From contig NZ_LGDV01000194.1 in NCBI RefSeq assembly GCF_001280015.1, positions 1-64,000 of the forward strand: DNA of 64,000 nucleotides, given 5' to 3'. Shown one piece after another: positions 15,540-26,100 of this stretch; the first letter of the stretch is position 1; the number at the start of each line of letters is the position of its first letter. Both the position numbers and the translations under genes were made by a program. This stretch comes from Streptomyces sp. MMG1121 (GTDB lineage Bacteria; Actinomycetota; Actinomycetes; Streptomycetales; Streptomycetaceae). Under the pieces are notes generated by a model that saw only the letters and a list, made by a program, of their open reading frames with translations, made no database searches and was not told where the DNA came from.

Positions 15540-18500
15540 CGCCGGTCCCCTTCCTCTCCGGATGCGCTCTGCTGCCAGTCGCCGAGCAGGGCGACGAGCT
15601 CCTCCTCGTCCCAACCGCCCGGGGCCCGGACTTGCCACCCCGCCGCTGCGCACTCCGCCATGTAGGCGTCGTCGGCCGCGTCCTCGTCCAGGACCACCGC
15701 GATCCTGCGGTCCGGCCAGGCCAGTTCGAGCGGCCGGGAGACACCGACGGCGTCCCAGCCCGCCTCGGCGGCCCGCACGTCCCCACGCTGCGACAGCGCC
15801 TGGGCGAGGGCCTCGATTGCCGGATCACCCACGTACGACAATTCGCGCAGGACGAGTTCCCAGGCGGCGCGTTCCAGCGCAGTGGGGGCCGCGGGGGTCT
15901 CGACGGCTTCGGGCGTCGGCCATGCAGGCGCCTCGGCGTCCGCCTCCGGCTCCGCATCCCGGTGTCCCCGCTCCGGCATCGTCACGACGAGCCCCGTGCC
16001 CGGGAGCTCTTCACGTAGGGCCGTAAGCAGACCGTCCGCTCGTACGGCGGTGGCCGCCAGCAGTCCTGCGTCGAAGGAGTCCAGCTCACTGCGGGCGAGT
16101 TGGAGACCATCGGCCCGGCCCGTCCCGGTCGGATCCAGGAATTGGAGCACGTTCCCCCAGCACAGCCACGCCTTCCAGCATCGCCGGTGCATGGCGCTGT
16201 CACCTGCGACGGCCTCGGCACGATCGTCGAGCACGGCCAGCGCGCTCAGCCCCTGAGGTTTCACCCGGGGGTCGCCGATCAACGCCAGAGGCAAACCAGA
16301 GGCGTCACGCACGGGATAGAGCTTCAGCCCCTGACCGCTGACCGGGGGCCGGGCATCACCTCGCAGCGTCGCCTCGATCCACGGCACGGCGGCCACGGGG
16401 GAGGCGTCGACGACCTCCTCCCGCTTCGCCAGCTGGAGCAGACCCCCGACACAGAGCCTGGCCATCGCGTGCCAGCGTCGGAGATCCGGGTCAGCGAGGA
16501 AGGCGAGCAGGGCAGGGATGGCACCGGCGAACAGTCGGTCGATCTCGGCCGGATCCTGCCGCTGCTGTGCCCAGCGCGCCCGGGCCCGACCGCCCGGCGT
16601 GACATCGCCCTCGACGGCGTACGGCGGCCACGCGGCCTGCGCCCACGGGCCGGCGAGGGCAGGAGTGAGTACCTGCGCGGCCTCATCCCCGTCCGCCGCC
16701 GTACCCCGCCCCGCCCGGGCTCGCAGCTCCTTCTCCCAGGTCATGACGTCGTCCCAGGTGATCTGCCAGACCAGCGTGCCGTCGGCACGCAACCGGGCCC
16801 GCTTGGCGGCGTCCCCCGAGATCCGATTCGTCGCCGCGGAGGCGTGCCACCGGTAGCCGTCCAGGTAGATGGCTACCGGCATGGGCGGCGCGCCGTCCGA
16901 GGTGGTCTCACCCGCGACGGGGCGCAGCAGCAGATCCGGCACGGTGCCCTGCGCATACAGCGGCTTCTGCGCCACAGACTCCCAGCGGATCGGCGAGCCG
17001 TCCCGCCGGCGTAGCGTGAACTGCTTGCCCTGGCGGCCGGTCGGAGTCTCCTCGTGTTCCACTTCCGCCTGGTTGGCGGGATCGGCGAGCCATCGGTCGA
17101 GGCAGTCGATGAAGCGCCGCTCAAGGTCGCTCTGCGCCTGCCGGGCGAAGCGGCGCCGGTCCTCCTCCTCAGCCTCAGCGCGGCCCGCCCGACCCTTGCC
17201 GACGGGCTTGACGGCCCACCGGCTGCGGCCGTCCTCGCCGAGCACGTCGTCGAGCATCCACAGTGCCTCCCGGAGGTCGAGGAGCCCGTACTCGCGCTCC
17301 GGCGCGTACCCCAGCAGGCACAGGTGGCACGCGCGGCGAGACCCGTCCCTGCACGGGCAGTCGCGCAGATACTCCTGGGCAGCCGCCAGCACCGCCCGGA
17401 ACTCCTCGCCCACACCCTCGACGAGCCGCTGGAGATATCCCGTGCCGCCGGGCAGCGAGTCGTAGAGCACCAGGTAGTTGCGGGTCAGCCCGCTCTCGCG
17501 GTCCGGCTCCGTGCTGGGGGTGGACCGGATGTGCGCCGGATCCCCGCCGTAGCGCAGCGCGAGCCCAAGGTGCAGGGCGGCGGAGAAAGAGGCCAGTCGT
17601 TCCGGCACGTGCAGGGTCGCGGCGGGGAGCAGGATGCGCAGCGCCTCGGTGTGGTGCTCGGTGGCGGTGATCACCCGCCGGTCCTGTGCGTGGACGGACC
17701 GGCCGCGGCGTCGTGTGGGACACCAGGGCCGGTGGTGGGCCAACTCCGGGCGCCCGGCAAGAGATTCGGACAGCTCCTCCTGCACGGGAGCGTGTCCGGG
17801 CTCGCGGTCGGTGGCGCCGCCGCACAGCGGACAGAGCACAAAGGGCGTGATGGTGACCTCGGCGCCGGCGAAATAAGTGTCCGGGCGGCGGCTCAGCTTG
17901 GCGGGCCCGAGATTGAACCTCCTGATGACCGCCTCGCGCACGTGGTCGACGCCGAAAGTGGCACCCGAGTGCCGCCAGCTCTCCTTGATCGCAGCCGGAT
18001 CGATGTCCACCGCCGTGGCCGTCGAGTAGTAGCGCCGGTTGCGCGAGTCGTGGTCGTCGATGATCCGGGCGTCGTCCCGTTTGTCCCGGGAGGTGACCTT
18101 GTGCGGGACGATCACGTGGTGCAGTGCGGCACGGCCGCCGATGCCGGGTCCAGCACAGCGGGGGCAGGCAGAGGTGTCGGTCTCAGCGTTCCTCGTACGG
18201 ACGTATCCGCACTCTCGGCAGACCCGCCAGGCGACCACAGTCGAACGCGGGTCCTCCTCGTCCTCCTTGGGGCGCGGCCCGAGATCGAAGCCGTCGATCG
18301 TGTGGTGGTAGCCGAGGACGTAGTACGAATTCCCGGGTGCCAGCTCGGTGAGCGCCGACTCGGAGGGCCGCTTGTACGTCCGGGTCTCGGTGCGCCACTG
18401 CGACGCGGGTACCTCGTCCGCGTCGGCACCGCGGGCGCGCCGGGCGGGCTCCTTGCGGGTCAGTGAGGCCTCCAGCCGAACGCCGTCCTCCACCAGGCTG

Positions 18501-21500
18501 TAGTTGGGCAGCAGGCCCCATTCGACGAGGAAGGCCTGTGCCCCCGCCTGCGCGAACTCCTGCTGCTGTTTGGCGACGGCTGCCGCCTCCCGGGCGAGGT
18601 TTCGCTTCTCCCTCGCTTCGTCCTCCACGTTCTCGTGCAGTGCCTCCGCCGCCTCGTTGATCAGGGCGCGGCGGTCCACGAGTTCGGCGCGCTCCGCCTC
18701 CCACGCCTCCTCAGCGTCCCGCAGGGCGTCGGCCAGCTTCCCCGCGGCATAGCGATGCAGGGCGGCACGGGCATCCCGGGAGACGCCCGAGTCCGGCACT
18801 CCGTCGATCTCGGGGAACAGCTTCAGAAACTCTTCGACCAAGTCCCTGCGCCCGGTCACAGCCTGCGCGAACCGCCGCAGCCAGCCGACCCTCCCGAACA
18901 GGGCCGTCACCCGGTCGGGCAGTGGGATCACGCCCTCCAGTCGGCCGCGCGCGGCCAAGTCGACGAGATGAGCGACGAACTGGCGGCGCAGCAGCTCGCC
19001 CGCCGACAGGAAGCAGCCGGGGGGCAGGATCCGCCCCGCGATCAGCTGCCGCGGCTCGGACAGGTGATACAGAGCGCGCGGGCTGGTGTCGGCCAGCGAC
19101 ACCAACAGCGCGTTTCCCGTCGACCGGCCCGCCCGGCCAACCCGCTGGACGTATCCGGCCGTGCTTGGCGGCAGCGAGGCCAGGACGACCGCCTCCAACT
19201 GGCCTATATCGATGCCGAGTTCCAGAGTGGGCGTACAGGAGAGCACATTCGGGTCGGTGTGCCGGACACCTTGCCGGAAGCCCTTCTCGACCTCCTCGCG
19301 CTCCTTGCGGCTGAGTACGCCGGTGTGCTCAGCGGCGACCACGCTGTACGGCCCCGCCTCCCGGTACAGCCGCCGGTAGTAGTCCAACCGGTAGTCCCGC
19401 CCGGCCCGGCCGGGAGCCTGAAGGGAGGGCACCGCCAGCTGCCCCGCGCAACCCTTGAGCGGACAGGCCAGACCCTGCCACACCCCGACCCGCTCCGGCG
19501 GCACAGTCTGCGTCCAGCCGCACTCCGGACAGGCCAGCGCCGCGTGCGCCGTCTGCTCGTCGGTCAGCGGCCGCACCCGGATGTGCCCGGGAGTGAGCCC
19601 GTAGACCCCGTGCCCCTTGCCGCTGCCGCCGCCCTTGTCCTCCCCGGTACGCCGGTAGGCCAGGGCGCCGACCTCGCCGTCCGCCAGCCGCGGCAGCAGT
19701 TCGGCCAGGTAGCCGGCGGCGAGGGCCCGGTCCATGCCCAGACAGCGTTCGGCGAAGTCGGTGTACCAGCTCTCCCTGGTGTCGACCCGCTCGAAATCCG
19801 TCCTGCCTGAGCGTGACCCGACCAGGACGAAGGCCGGCGCCTCCGAGTTACGGCCGAAGGCCTGCATACCCTCGGGGCGCCCGCCCCAGACCGTGTACCG
19901 GTTGCGCCCCTCGGCGTCGATGAACCCGTCCAGCCAGGCGTGCCGAATGCCGCCGCTGATCCGCACGTGTTCTAGGAGTCCGCGCACGAACCCCTCGAAG
20001 CGCCGTAGCCGGTCCGGCCCGGACGCGGGCAGGACCGGCTGTGCGGCCTCTTCGACTGCCTCCTCGCCTTCTCCCGCCTCCTCGGGTTCCACCGGCAGTT
20101 GCCGCCGTAGGTGCTCCTCGTACAGCCCTTCGGCGAGTCGCGCCGCGCGTTCTGGGTCCGGCAGGAACACCTCGGCCGCCACCGTGCGTGTGAGCTCCAG
20201 GGTCCGGCCCAGCCGCGAGTCCAGCCCGAACTCCAGCAGGGTGTTGAACGCCAACCGCTCACCGACCAGGTCCCACGTCCCCTTGGGCAGCCGCTTCTTG
20301 CCGGCCAGGAGCCGCTTCACCCGGTCCACGTCGTGCAGGTCTGGCGGCACAACCGAGGCCAGCAGCTTCTCCTTGTCCACGGAGGCCCGCTTGACCAGCG
20401 AGGCGATCAGCTCGTTGAGCGGTACGCCGTTCTCGGCGAAGCCCGTTTCCTCCGCCGAGCGCTCCGTCAACTGCTCCTGGACGAGCGCCCGCAACGAGAA
20501 CTTCCAGGCCCGCGATGCCACGAACCCGGCCCGGTGGGCCGCGTCCTGCACAGAGTCGTTGAAGATGAGGGTCTTGCGCCGGTCGTTGCCCTCCGCGTCC
20601 TCCTTCGGTAGTTCCCCGCCGGTGAACAGCTGCGTGACGGCCACTGAGGCGAGCGGGGCCACACCGGCACCGAGGAAGCGGATGCCCTGCGCCTGCCCGC
20701 ATGCCGGGCATCGGTCCTGCTTCGCGTACTCGTCCCGGTCGGCGTTGTCGAACCACGTCTTGACGAACACCCCGTTCTCCGGCGCCTCGGCGATCGAGCC
20801 GTCGGCGCGGAACACCTCGTCGGGGTCGATCCGGCGCAGCGCCTCCCCGCTGTCCTCGAGGACCAGCACGGTCGCCTCACGGGTCGCCGCCCGCCGCCCG
20901 CGCCGCATGCTCCGGGCGAGTGCCTGCCGCGCCTGCTCGGCCGCCTCGGTGGGAGTCGCCGCGATGAGAGCCCGTACGCGGGCCTTGCCGGTGCCGCCGC
21001 CCGCGCTGAGCCGGTAGATGTCGTCGGGCGCGGTGACTAGCGAGTTCGGGTTCCGCTCGGGGCTGATGGCGCTCCAGCCTGACCGCCCGCAGTGCCGGCA
21101 GTACGCGGACGGCAGCCGCCCGGCCCGCGCCACGGCCCGGCGCCGCTCCTCTTGCGCGGCCGAGGCGACGGCGGCGGTGGCGGCCTGGTCGGCGTCCGTC
21201 CAGGAGAAGACGGGCTTCGGTGAGACGAACCGCAGGACGCGAGAGAGCGAGCGCACCCACAGGTGTGTCTCGACGAGCAGCAGGGGCCGTTCCTGATCGT
21301 CGGGCGCTCCTGGGTCGCGGGCCACCGAGATCAGTGCGATGAACCGGGCCAGCGCCTCTGTGGCGGCCTCTGGGTCCTGGGCCGCCGTCACGCGCCAAGC
21401 GGAGCTGGTGGGGAAGGCGGCCAGGATCTCCTCGGCGGTGAGCGGTTGGTCCACGTCGGCGGTCAGTAGATCGTGGGTGATCGGGTGCGCGAGGAGGCGG

Positions 21501-22612
21501 CGCCCCATCTCGCGTGCGTCGGAGGTGTCGCAGCCGAGCACCGCGTGGGCGACGGCGTCGAGCCCGCCGTCACCGGCGGCGGGATCGGGAAGGGCCACGA
21601 GATCGTCGGGGGAGGGCAGCGGCAGCGTCAGGTCGACGGGGGAGAGGAAGGAGTTCAGGTCCCGCCGGTCCTCCCCGACCACCGAGTCGTCCGGGAACCG
21701 CACGCCGAACACTTGCGAGGCCACGTCCAGCATCGCGCGGGGACCGCCCGCGCCGCCCTGGTCCTGTCGGTCGCGTACAGGCGACTCGCCGAGGGTCGCT
21801 GAGGTGGCCACCGGGCAGATCGAGCCCAGCGGGCGGCCTTCCTCAGCGGCCCCGACGACCGCGCCGAGGCGCCGCAGAAGCATGGCGACGTCCGTGCCCT
21901 GGGCACCGTCGTAGGTGTGGAACTCGTCGATCACGATGTACGCGAGATCGGCGTCGGCCCACAGCGGGGCGTCCTGCTGCCGCTGGAGCAGCAGATCCAG
22001 CATCTTGTAGTTCGTGATCAGGATGTCCGGCGGATTCCGCCGGATCTCGGCCCGGTCCACCGCGACCCGCCCGTATGGGGAACCGTTCTTTGTGGAGCTC
22101 GCCTCACCGATGTAGAGCCCGGCGGTCACGTCCTCCAGGCGCTCGTCGCGCAGCAGCTTGCCGATCCGGTCGGCTTGGTCGCCGGCCAGGGCGTTCATCG
22201 GGTAGAGCAGTACGGCCTTGATCCCGTGCTTGCCGGCCGCCTTGGCGCGACGGCAGTGGTCGATGACAGGGATGAGGAAGGACTCTGTCTTGCCGGAGCC
22301 AGTGCCGGTAGTGACGAGCGTGGGCTGCGGGGTGTGGCCGCCCTTGGTGGTGAGCCGGGCGAACGCCTCAGCCTGGTGCGCGTACGGCCAGAAATCGCTC
22401 TTCCACCAGTCGAGGTGCTGCTGCCATCCGTTCTCGGCGGCTCGGAACGGGCGACGGATCCGGAGGTAAGGCCCACGGAACAGCCCGTTGGCTGGGTCGG
22501 TGAGGAAGTCGGTGAGCGCATTCTGGGTGGCGGGCTCGGCCAGCGCGAACGTGGTGGTCAGATACTCGACCGTGGTGTCGCGCAGTGCCTGCGCGGCGAG
22601 TGTGGGTCTCAT
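15536..22612 (-). CDS. Giant DEAD/DEAH helicase with DUF1998 (DrmA/DrmB-like fusion) and nuclease-like C-terminal region
   Basis: A 2358-residue protein. The superfamily-2 helicase core has Walker A LVTTGTGSGKTESFLIPV near residue 100, IVIDEFHTYDGAQGTDV near 226, PVATSATLGESP, and motif VI YVQRVGRAGRSTG near 1160. Several CxxC pairs (CRHCGRSGW, CPACGQAQG, CPECGWTQT, CRECGYVR) suggest zinc ribbons. A DUF1998 signature (YLVLYDSLPGGTGYL and a CxxC/CxLC cluster) lies near 1717. In DISARM, helicase DrmA and DUF1998 protein DrmB are usually separate. Near residue 1914, VAIYLDGYRWHAS, DAAKRARLRADG and VWQITWDDV look like a Vsr/DUF559-type PD-(D/E)XK fold. That is a possible replacement for the PLD nuclease DrmC, but inferred from pattern only. 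It overlaps the UvrD gene by ATGA. Confidence 0.86.
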   Translation of the reverse strand: MRPTLAAQALRDTTVEYLTTTFALAEPATQNALTDFLTDPANGLFRGPYLRIRRPFRAAENGWQQHLDWWKSDFWPYAHQAEAFARLTTKGGHTPQPTLVTTGTGSGKTESFLIPVIDHCRRAKAAGKHGIKAVLLYPMNALAGDQADRIGKLLRDERLEDVTAGLYIGEASSTKNGSPYGRVAVDRAEIRRNPPDILITNYKMLDLLLQRQQDAPLWADADLAYIVIDEFHTYDGAQGTDVAMLLRRLGAVVGAAEEGRPLGSICPVATSATLGESPVRDRQDQGGAGGPRAMLDVASQVFGVRFPDDSVVGEDRRDLNSFLSPVDLTLPLPSPDDLVALPDPAAGDGGLDAVAHAVLGCDTSDAREMGRRLLAHPITHDLLTADVDQPLTAEEILAAFPTSSAWRVTAAQDPEAATEALARFIALISVARDPGAPDDQERPLLLVETHLWVRSLSRVLRFVSPKPVFSWTDADQAATAAVASAAQEERRRAVARAGRLPSAYCRHCGRSGWSAISPERNPNSLVTAPDDIYRLSAGGGTGKARVRALIAATPTEAAEQARQALARSMRRGRRAATREATVLVLEDSGEALRRIDPDEVFRADGSIAEAPENGVFVKTWFDNADRDEYAKQDRCPACGQAQGIRFLGAGVAPLASVAVTQLFTGGELPKEDAEGNDRRKTLIFNDSVQDAAHRAGFVASRAWKFSLRALVQEQLTERSAEETGFAENGVPLNELIASLVKRASVDKEKLLASVVPPDLHDVDRVKRLLAGKKRLPKGTWDLVGERLAFNTLLEFGLDSRLGRTLELTRTVAAEVFLPDPERAARLAEGLYEEHLRRQLPVEPEEAGEGEEAVEEAAQPVLPASGPDRLRRFEGFVRGLLEHVRISGGIRHAWLDGFIDAEGRNRYTVWGGRPEGMQAFGRNSEAPAFVLVGSRSGRTDFERVDTRESWYTDFAERCLGMDRALAAGYLAELLPRLADGEVGALAYRRTGEDKGGGSGKGHGVYGLTPGHIRVRPLTDEQTAHAALACPECGWTQTVPPERVGVWQGLACPLKGCAGQLAVPSLQAPGRAGRDYRLDYYRRLYREAGPYSVVAAEHTGVLSRKEREEVEKGFRQGVRHTDPNVLSCTPTLELGIDIGQLEAVVLASLPPSTAGYVQRVGRAGRSTGNALLVSLADTSPRALYHLSEPRQLIAGRILPPGCFLSAGELLRRQFVAHLVDLAARGRLEGVIPLPDRVTALFGRVGWLRRFAQAVTGRRDLVEEFLKLFPEIDGVPDSGVSRDARAALHRYAAGKLADALRDAEEAWEAERAELVDRRALINEAAEALHENVEDEAREKRNLAREAAAVAKQQQEFAQAGAQAFLVEWGLLPNYSLVEDGVRLEASLTRKEPARRARGADADEVPASQWRTETRTYKRPSESALTELAPGNSYYVLGYHHTIDGFDLGPRPKEDEEDPRSTVVAWRVCRECGYVRTRNAETDTSACPRCAGPGIGGRAALHHVIVPHKVTSRDKRDDARIIDDHDSRNRRYYSTATAVDIDPAAIKESWRHSGATFGVDHVREAVIRRFNLGPAKLSRRPDTYFAGAEVTITPFVLCPLCGGATDREPGHAPVQEELSESLAGRPELAHHRPWCPTRRRGRSVHAQDRRVITATEHHTEALRILLPAATLHVPERLASFSAALHLGLALRYGGDPAHIRSTPSTEPDRESGLTRNYLVLYDSLPGGTGYLQRLVEGVGEEFRAVLAAAQEYLRDCPCRDGSRRACHLCLLGYAPEREYGLLDLREALWMLDDVLGEDGRSRWAVKPVGKGRAGRAEAEEEDRRRFARQAQSDLERRFIDCLDRWLADPANQAEVEHEETPTGRQGKQFTLRRRDGSPIRWESVAQKPLYAQGTVPDLLLRPVAGETTSDGAPPMPVAIYLDGYRWHASAATNRISGDAAKRARLRADGTLVWQITWDDVMTWEKELRARAGRGTAADGDEAAQVLTPALAGPWAQAAWPPYAVEGDVTPGGRARARWAQQRQDPAEIDRLFAGAIPALLAFLADPDLRRWHAMARLCVGGLLQLAKREEVVDASPVAAVPWIEATLRGDARPPVSGQGLKLYPVRDASGLPLALIGDPRVKPQGLSALAVLDDRAEAVAGDSAMHRRCWKAWLCWGNVLQFLDPTGTGRADGLQLARSELDSFDAGLLAATAVRADGLLTALREELPGTGLVVTMPERGHRDAEPEADAEAPAWPTPEAVETPAAPTALERAAWELVLRELSYVGDPAIEALAQALSQRGDVRAAEAGWDAVGVSRPLELAWPDRRIAVVLDEDAADDAYMAECAAAGWQVRAPGGWDEEELVALLGDWQQSASGEEGDRR

Positions 22613-22758
22613 GGCGCCCGCCGGCCCTCCCCGTTACGTCCTGCTCCGGTACTGCCCCGGACTCGTGTCACCGATCGTGGGTGATAGCTTCGCCCCCGAT
22701 CTGGACCACTTTACGTGTGGGGTCCGACAGCGGGGTCGGATTCGGACGGGAGGGGCTG

Positions 22759-22911
22759 GTGAGAGGGGGCGTGAGGCCCAGAACGTACGTCTCGACCATG
22801 CCGCGCGGATTCGGACTCATAGAGATCCACGAGAGCGCCACAGCCAAGGGAGAGCGCGGGTTCTACCTCGCCCGCGTGATCAGAGCCGACAACTACCCCA
22901 TCGAGTTCTGA
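22759..22911 (+). CDS. Small hypothetical protein inside the defence island, opposite strand
   Basis: A 50-residue frame from GTG 22759 with a good GGGAGGGG site just upstream. It passes through ATG 22798 and ends YLARVIRADNYPIEF before TGA 22909. The second half (GFGLIEIHESATAKGERGFY) has a normal amino-acid mix, unlike its shadows. It lies between two very long minus-strand genes and points the other way, in the only sizeable gap of the island. No family recognised. It could be a small regulator or an anti-defence/immunity peptide, or a short frame kept by chance. Confidence 0.45.
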   Translation: MRGGVRPRTYVSTMPRGFGLIEIHESATAKGERGFYLARVIRADNYPIEF

Positions 22912-23036
22912 TCCCGGACCGTGACCTTCGCGCTGGTCCGGTGCAGTAGCGAGTTCAGGCTGCTCTGTGGGCTCGGGGGCGATCAAGGAGCCTTGCTGAG
23001 CGGGCCGACGGCAATTATCCGTTCCGCAGCTCGGCC

Positions 23037-23070
23037 GTCCGTCCCGCCCCTGAGGGGAGGCGGGGCGGAC
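23037..23070. terminator. Stem-loop, candidate terminator after the methylase gene
   Basis: A fourteen-base arms stem (left arm GTCCGTCCCGCCCC, loop TGAG, right arm ending GGCGGGGCGGAC) with one G-T pair and one mismatch. It is 35 bases beyond the stop of the methylase (minus strand) and 126 bases beyond the small plus-strand gene. It could act on either strand and would separate the methylase transcript from the downstream helicase genes. Confidence 0.65.
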
Positions 23071-23104
23071 GGTGCCCGCAACCGCGCGGGTTTCGGCGCC
23101 CGGC

Positions 23105-26100
23105 CTACTGCTGTGCGGATCCCGGAGGCTCCGTGTCCCCGGGCTCCCAGCCGACGGCCCGCATCCGCCGTGTGAACTCTGCGTGCGCGACCCGCATCTC
23201 CTTCACCCTATCTGCCCGGTAGAGCGGCCCCTCGTATCCGTCCGGGAGGTTGGCTTCGAGCGGGAAGTCCGCATGCGAACTGAGCTGCTGCCAGGCGTCC
23301 TTCGGTTGACCGTACCCGTGCACCTGATGGCTTTTAGCGATGCGCCTCCCCGACGCATCGAACCACATACGTTCCTCTTGCTTCTGCATGGCGGAGAACC
23401 GGGCCCGGTACATCGCCACTAGTTGATCGGCGCTGATGCCCAGCCATACGGACACGAGGGCATCGATTTCAACCAACGCAGCGCGACGAGAAAGTTCGGA
23501 TCGCAGCGGGCTATTGAAGTGCCATGCTGGGCTGACACCGTCTGTAAGGGGGGCGACGCCGGGCCAAAGGGTCGCCCATGAGTCCTGGCTCCAAGCGTGT
23601 GTATAGAGCTCAGCCCACAGGTGTCCGTATGCCGCTGTCTGGCAGTTCAGCCGGATGGTACGCAACGTGAGCGCTTCGGCGAGCGGGTGTCCCGCGGTAG
23701 GCGCTGGCATGGCCTCAGCTTCGCCCACACGTAGGTCTCCACGCTCTGTGATGCGAAGAAAATACTCCAGGGGTAGGGATGACCAGAAGCCTGCCACTTG
23801 CACGGTTGTGAGGTTGTCTCGGGCGATCAGGCTATGTACTTGATCGACGTGAGATGGTCCGGGAGGTACCAAGGCTGGCGTAAGCGATCTGGCATAGTCG
23901 GAAGGAGTCCTACGCCGCCATACCATGCGATAGAAGGACGTCCATGGCCGAGTGGCCCAATCGTGAAGCACCCCATCAACGTCCGCTGCCGTGGATGCAT
24001 TTTCTTCAGCAGCGAAGGCGGCTGCGACCGATGCTGCCAGTTCGTCGGTGCGCAATGAGTGGAGAAGCTTGTAATCGAGCCACTCGCGCTTGCGGAGTCC
24101 GTGGCTGTATTTCTTTCGGTTACTGGTTGGTCGGTAGTGGGTGCGCGGCACAGCGTTGGGTGCGAGGTCCGAGTGTGCCCACGGTTCCATGTCGGCAGCT
24201 ACCCGCGCATCTGGGATTGGTTGCGCGGTAAACGGCGTAGCAAGGCTGAAGAATCGAGGCTGAAGGATTACATCGTGCCAGGATGTCGCAGAGCCAGAGC
24301 CCCACGTGAAGTAGCCAGCCGTCCGGTCGTTCTTCTCGTGGAAGCCAGGGCTAATACGTGGGCGCAGCGAAGCTAGCCGGTGGGGCCACTTGGCGAGAGC
24401 GTAAATAGCGGACTCTTCGGAACGTGTGACAGGGAATAGGGCCTTTGCCTGTTCCGTAGGGGATCCGCTATCGCCTGCCAGGGCGTGCCATGCTGACAAT
24501 TCTTGTTGAGTGACAACAGAGATGCGAGAAAGGTGCGGGCGTACATCCCACGAGTCCTGGTCCACTCGGACAATGCCAGGTGCATCTCCAGAGCCGTCGT
24601 GTTGTACAGACTGCGCGAGCGTCGCTGGGTGAAACAACCAGCTAACGTGCTCGAAGTGGACCGGACTCTGGCGTCCGTAGACGTTGATGCTGAAGTGTGT
24701 GCTGTGGTGGACGGGAGGCGCAAAGAGCCGGAGCTCATTAGCGAAGTCGGCGTGCAACCTCAGGTGGTGGTAGGCCGTGCGTCGGAGCATCCCTTCCTTG
24801 GCGCCGGTGAGGTGCGTGGCAGGATGAATCAGCCCCGCCACTCCCCGAGCACCAATTGCCCGCCACGACAGCAGCATGAATGCCCGATACAAGTCAGGCT
24901 GTGTCCCCACTAGCTCGCAATAGGTGTCCACCGAGGCCAAGTACCCCGACATCGCTGCCGAGTCCGCCAGCTCACCCATGAACGCTGATCGTGCCACGGC
25001 CCCACCCAGCACCGCCGCCTTGCGCTCCGCCCACGCCTCATTGCTCGGCTTCTCCGCCAGCTCGAACCACGGCTCGAACTCCGCGAGAACCCCGCTCTCC
25101 TTCCACTCCTGCTTGACCCACGGCGGATTCCCTACCATCAGGTCGAACCCACCCCCCGCAAACACATGCGCGAAGTTCAGCTCCCAGTGGAAGAATCCCC
25201 GCTCCTTCGCGATCCGGACCGCCGTCCCGTGCCACGGGAAAAGATGACCCAGGTTCGCGAAGTCCACCCAGCCCGAGATCTCAGTCATCTTCTCGTCGAG
25301 GGCCTCTTCGAACTTATCCAGTCCCTTAAGGCCATTGACCTTCGGGATCTCGAACAGCGAGCCAGTGTCCTTCCCCGGCTCCACATCCACCCGACCGACG
25401 ACCGACTCCGCGAACTCGATCCACTCGTCTAGGTTCCGCAGCGCCACCTTACGGTCGAGGCTGCCCTTGCTGAGCTTCTTGAGGTCCTGCGGGCCGTCGA
25501 AGTAGTCCGGTGCCGTGCCGTCGAGGAGCGAGACCTCCTCCAGCGGCCAGAACCACAGCGCGCACCACGCGTCCATGACCTGCTTGAGCCGCCAGTACGG
25601 GCTGCCCTCCACCTGGAGGGCCTGACGGACGGCCTCCCGGTCCATAACCGGGGCAGACCGCTCCCCACGACTCTCCGCACCCCACACCGGGATGTCACGA
25701 GAGATCTCCTGTTCCGATAGCTTAAGCCGTAGCTTGACCAGGTCCCACAGGTACTCCACCCGCTCGGCGAGGGCCCGCAGGCGCCCTGCCTGCCCGTAGG
25801 AACCGTCGTCCGAACTGGCGTCTACGCCGGGTCGCGCCTGGGTCGCGCGCTTGGCGGGAGCCAGCGCCGGGGCCTCGGCTGGCGGCTCCGCCGAGAAGTC
25901 GAACCCCGACTGCTCCCAGATCTCCAGGCCCAGGTCGAGCGCACCCTGCCCGGTGCGTGCCTCCCTCTTCAGCGCAGTGGCCTGGGGCGTCGGGGCCTTC
26001 TCCGACGGAGACGACTTCTTCTCGCCCCTCGGTGCCCGGCGGATGCCCGAACGCCACTTCTTCATCGCCTCGATGAGCTGAGGGTCGAGCCAGTCGGCCA

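Noticed and set aside
14301..15665. 454-residue plus-strand frame opposite the UvrD-type helicase
   Set aside because: Shadow of GC-rich coding: no domain, no start signal, and a well-supported gene on the other strand.
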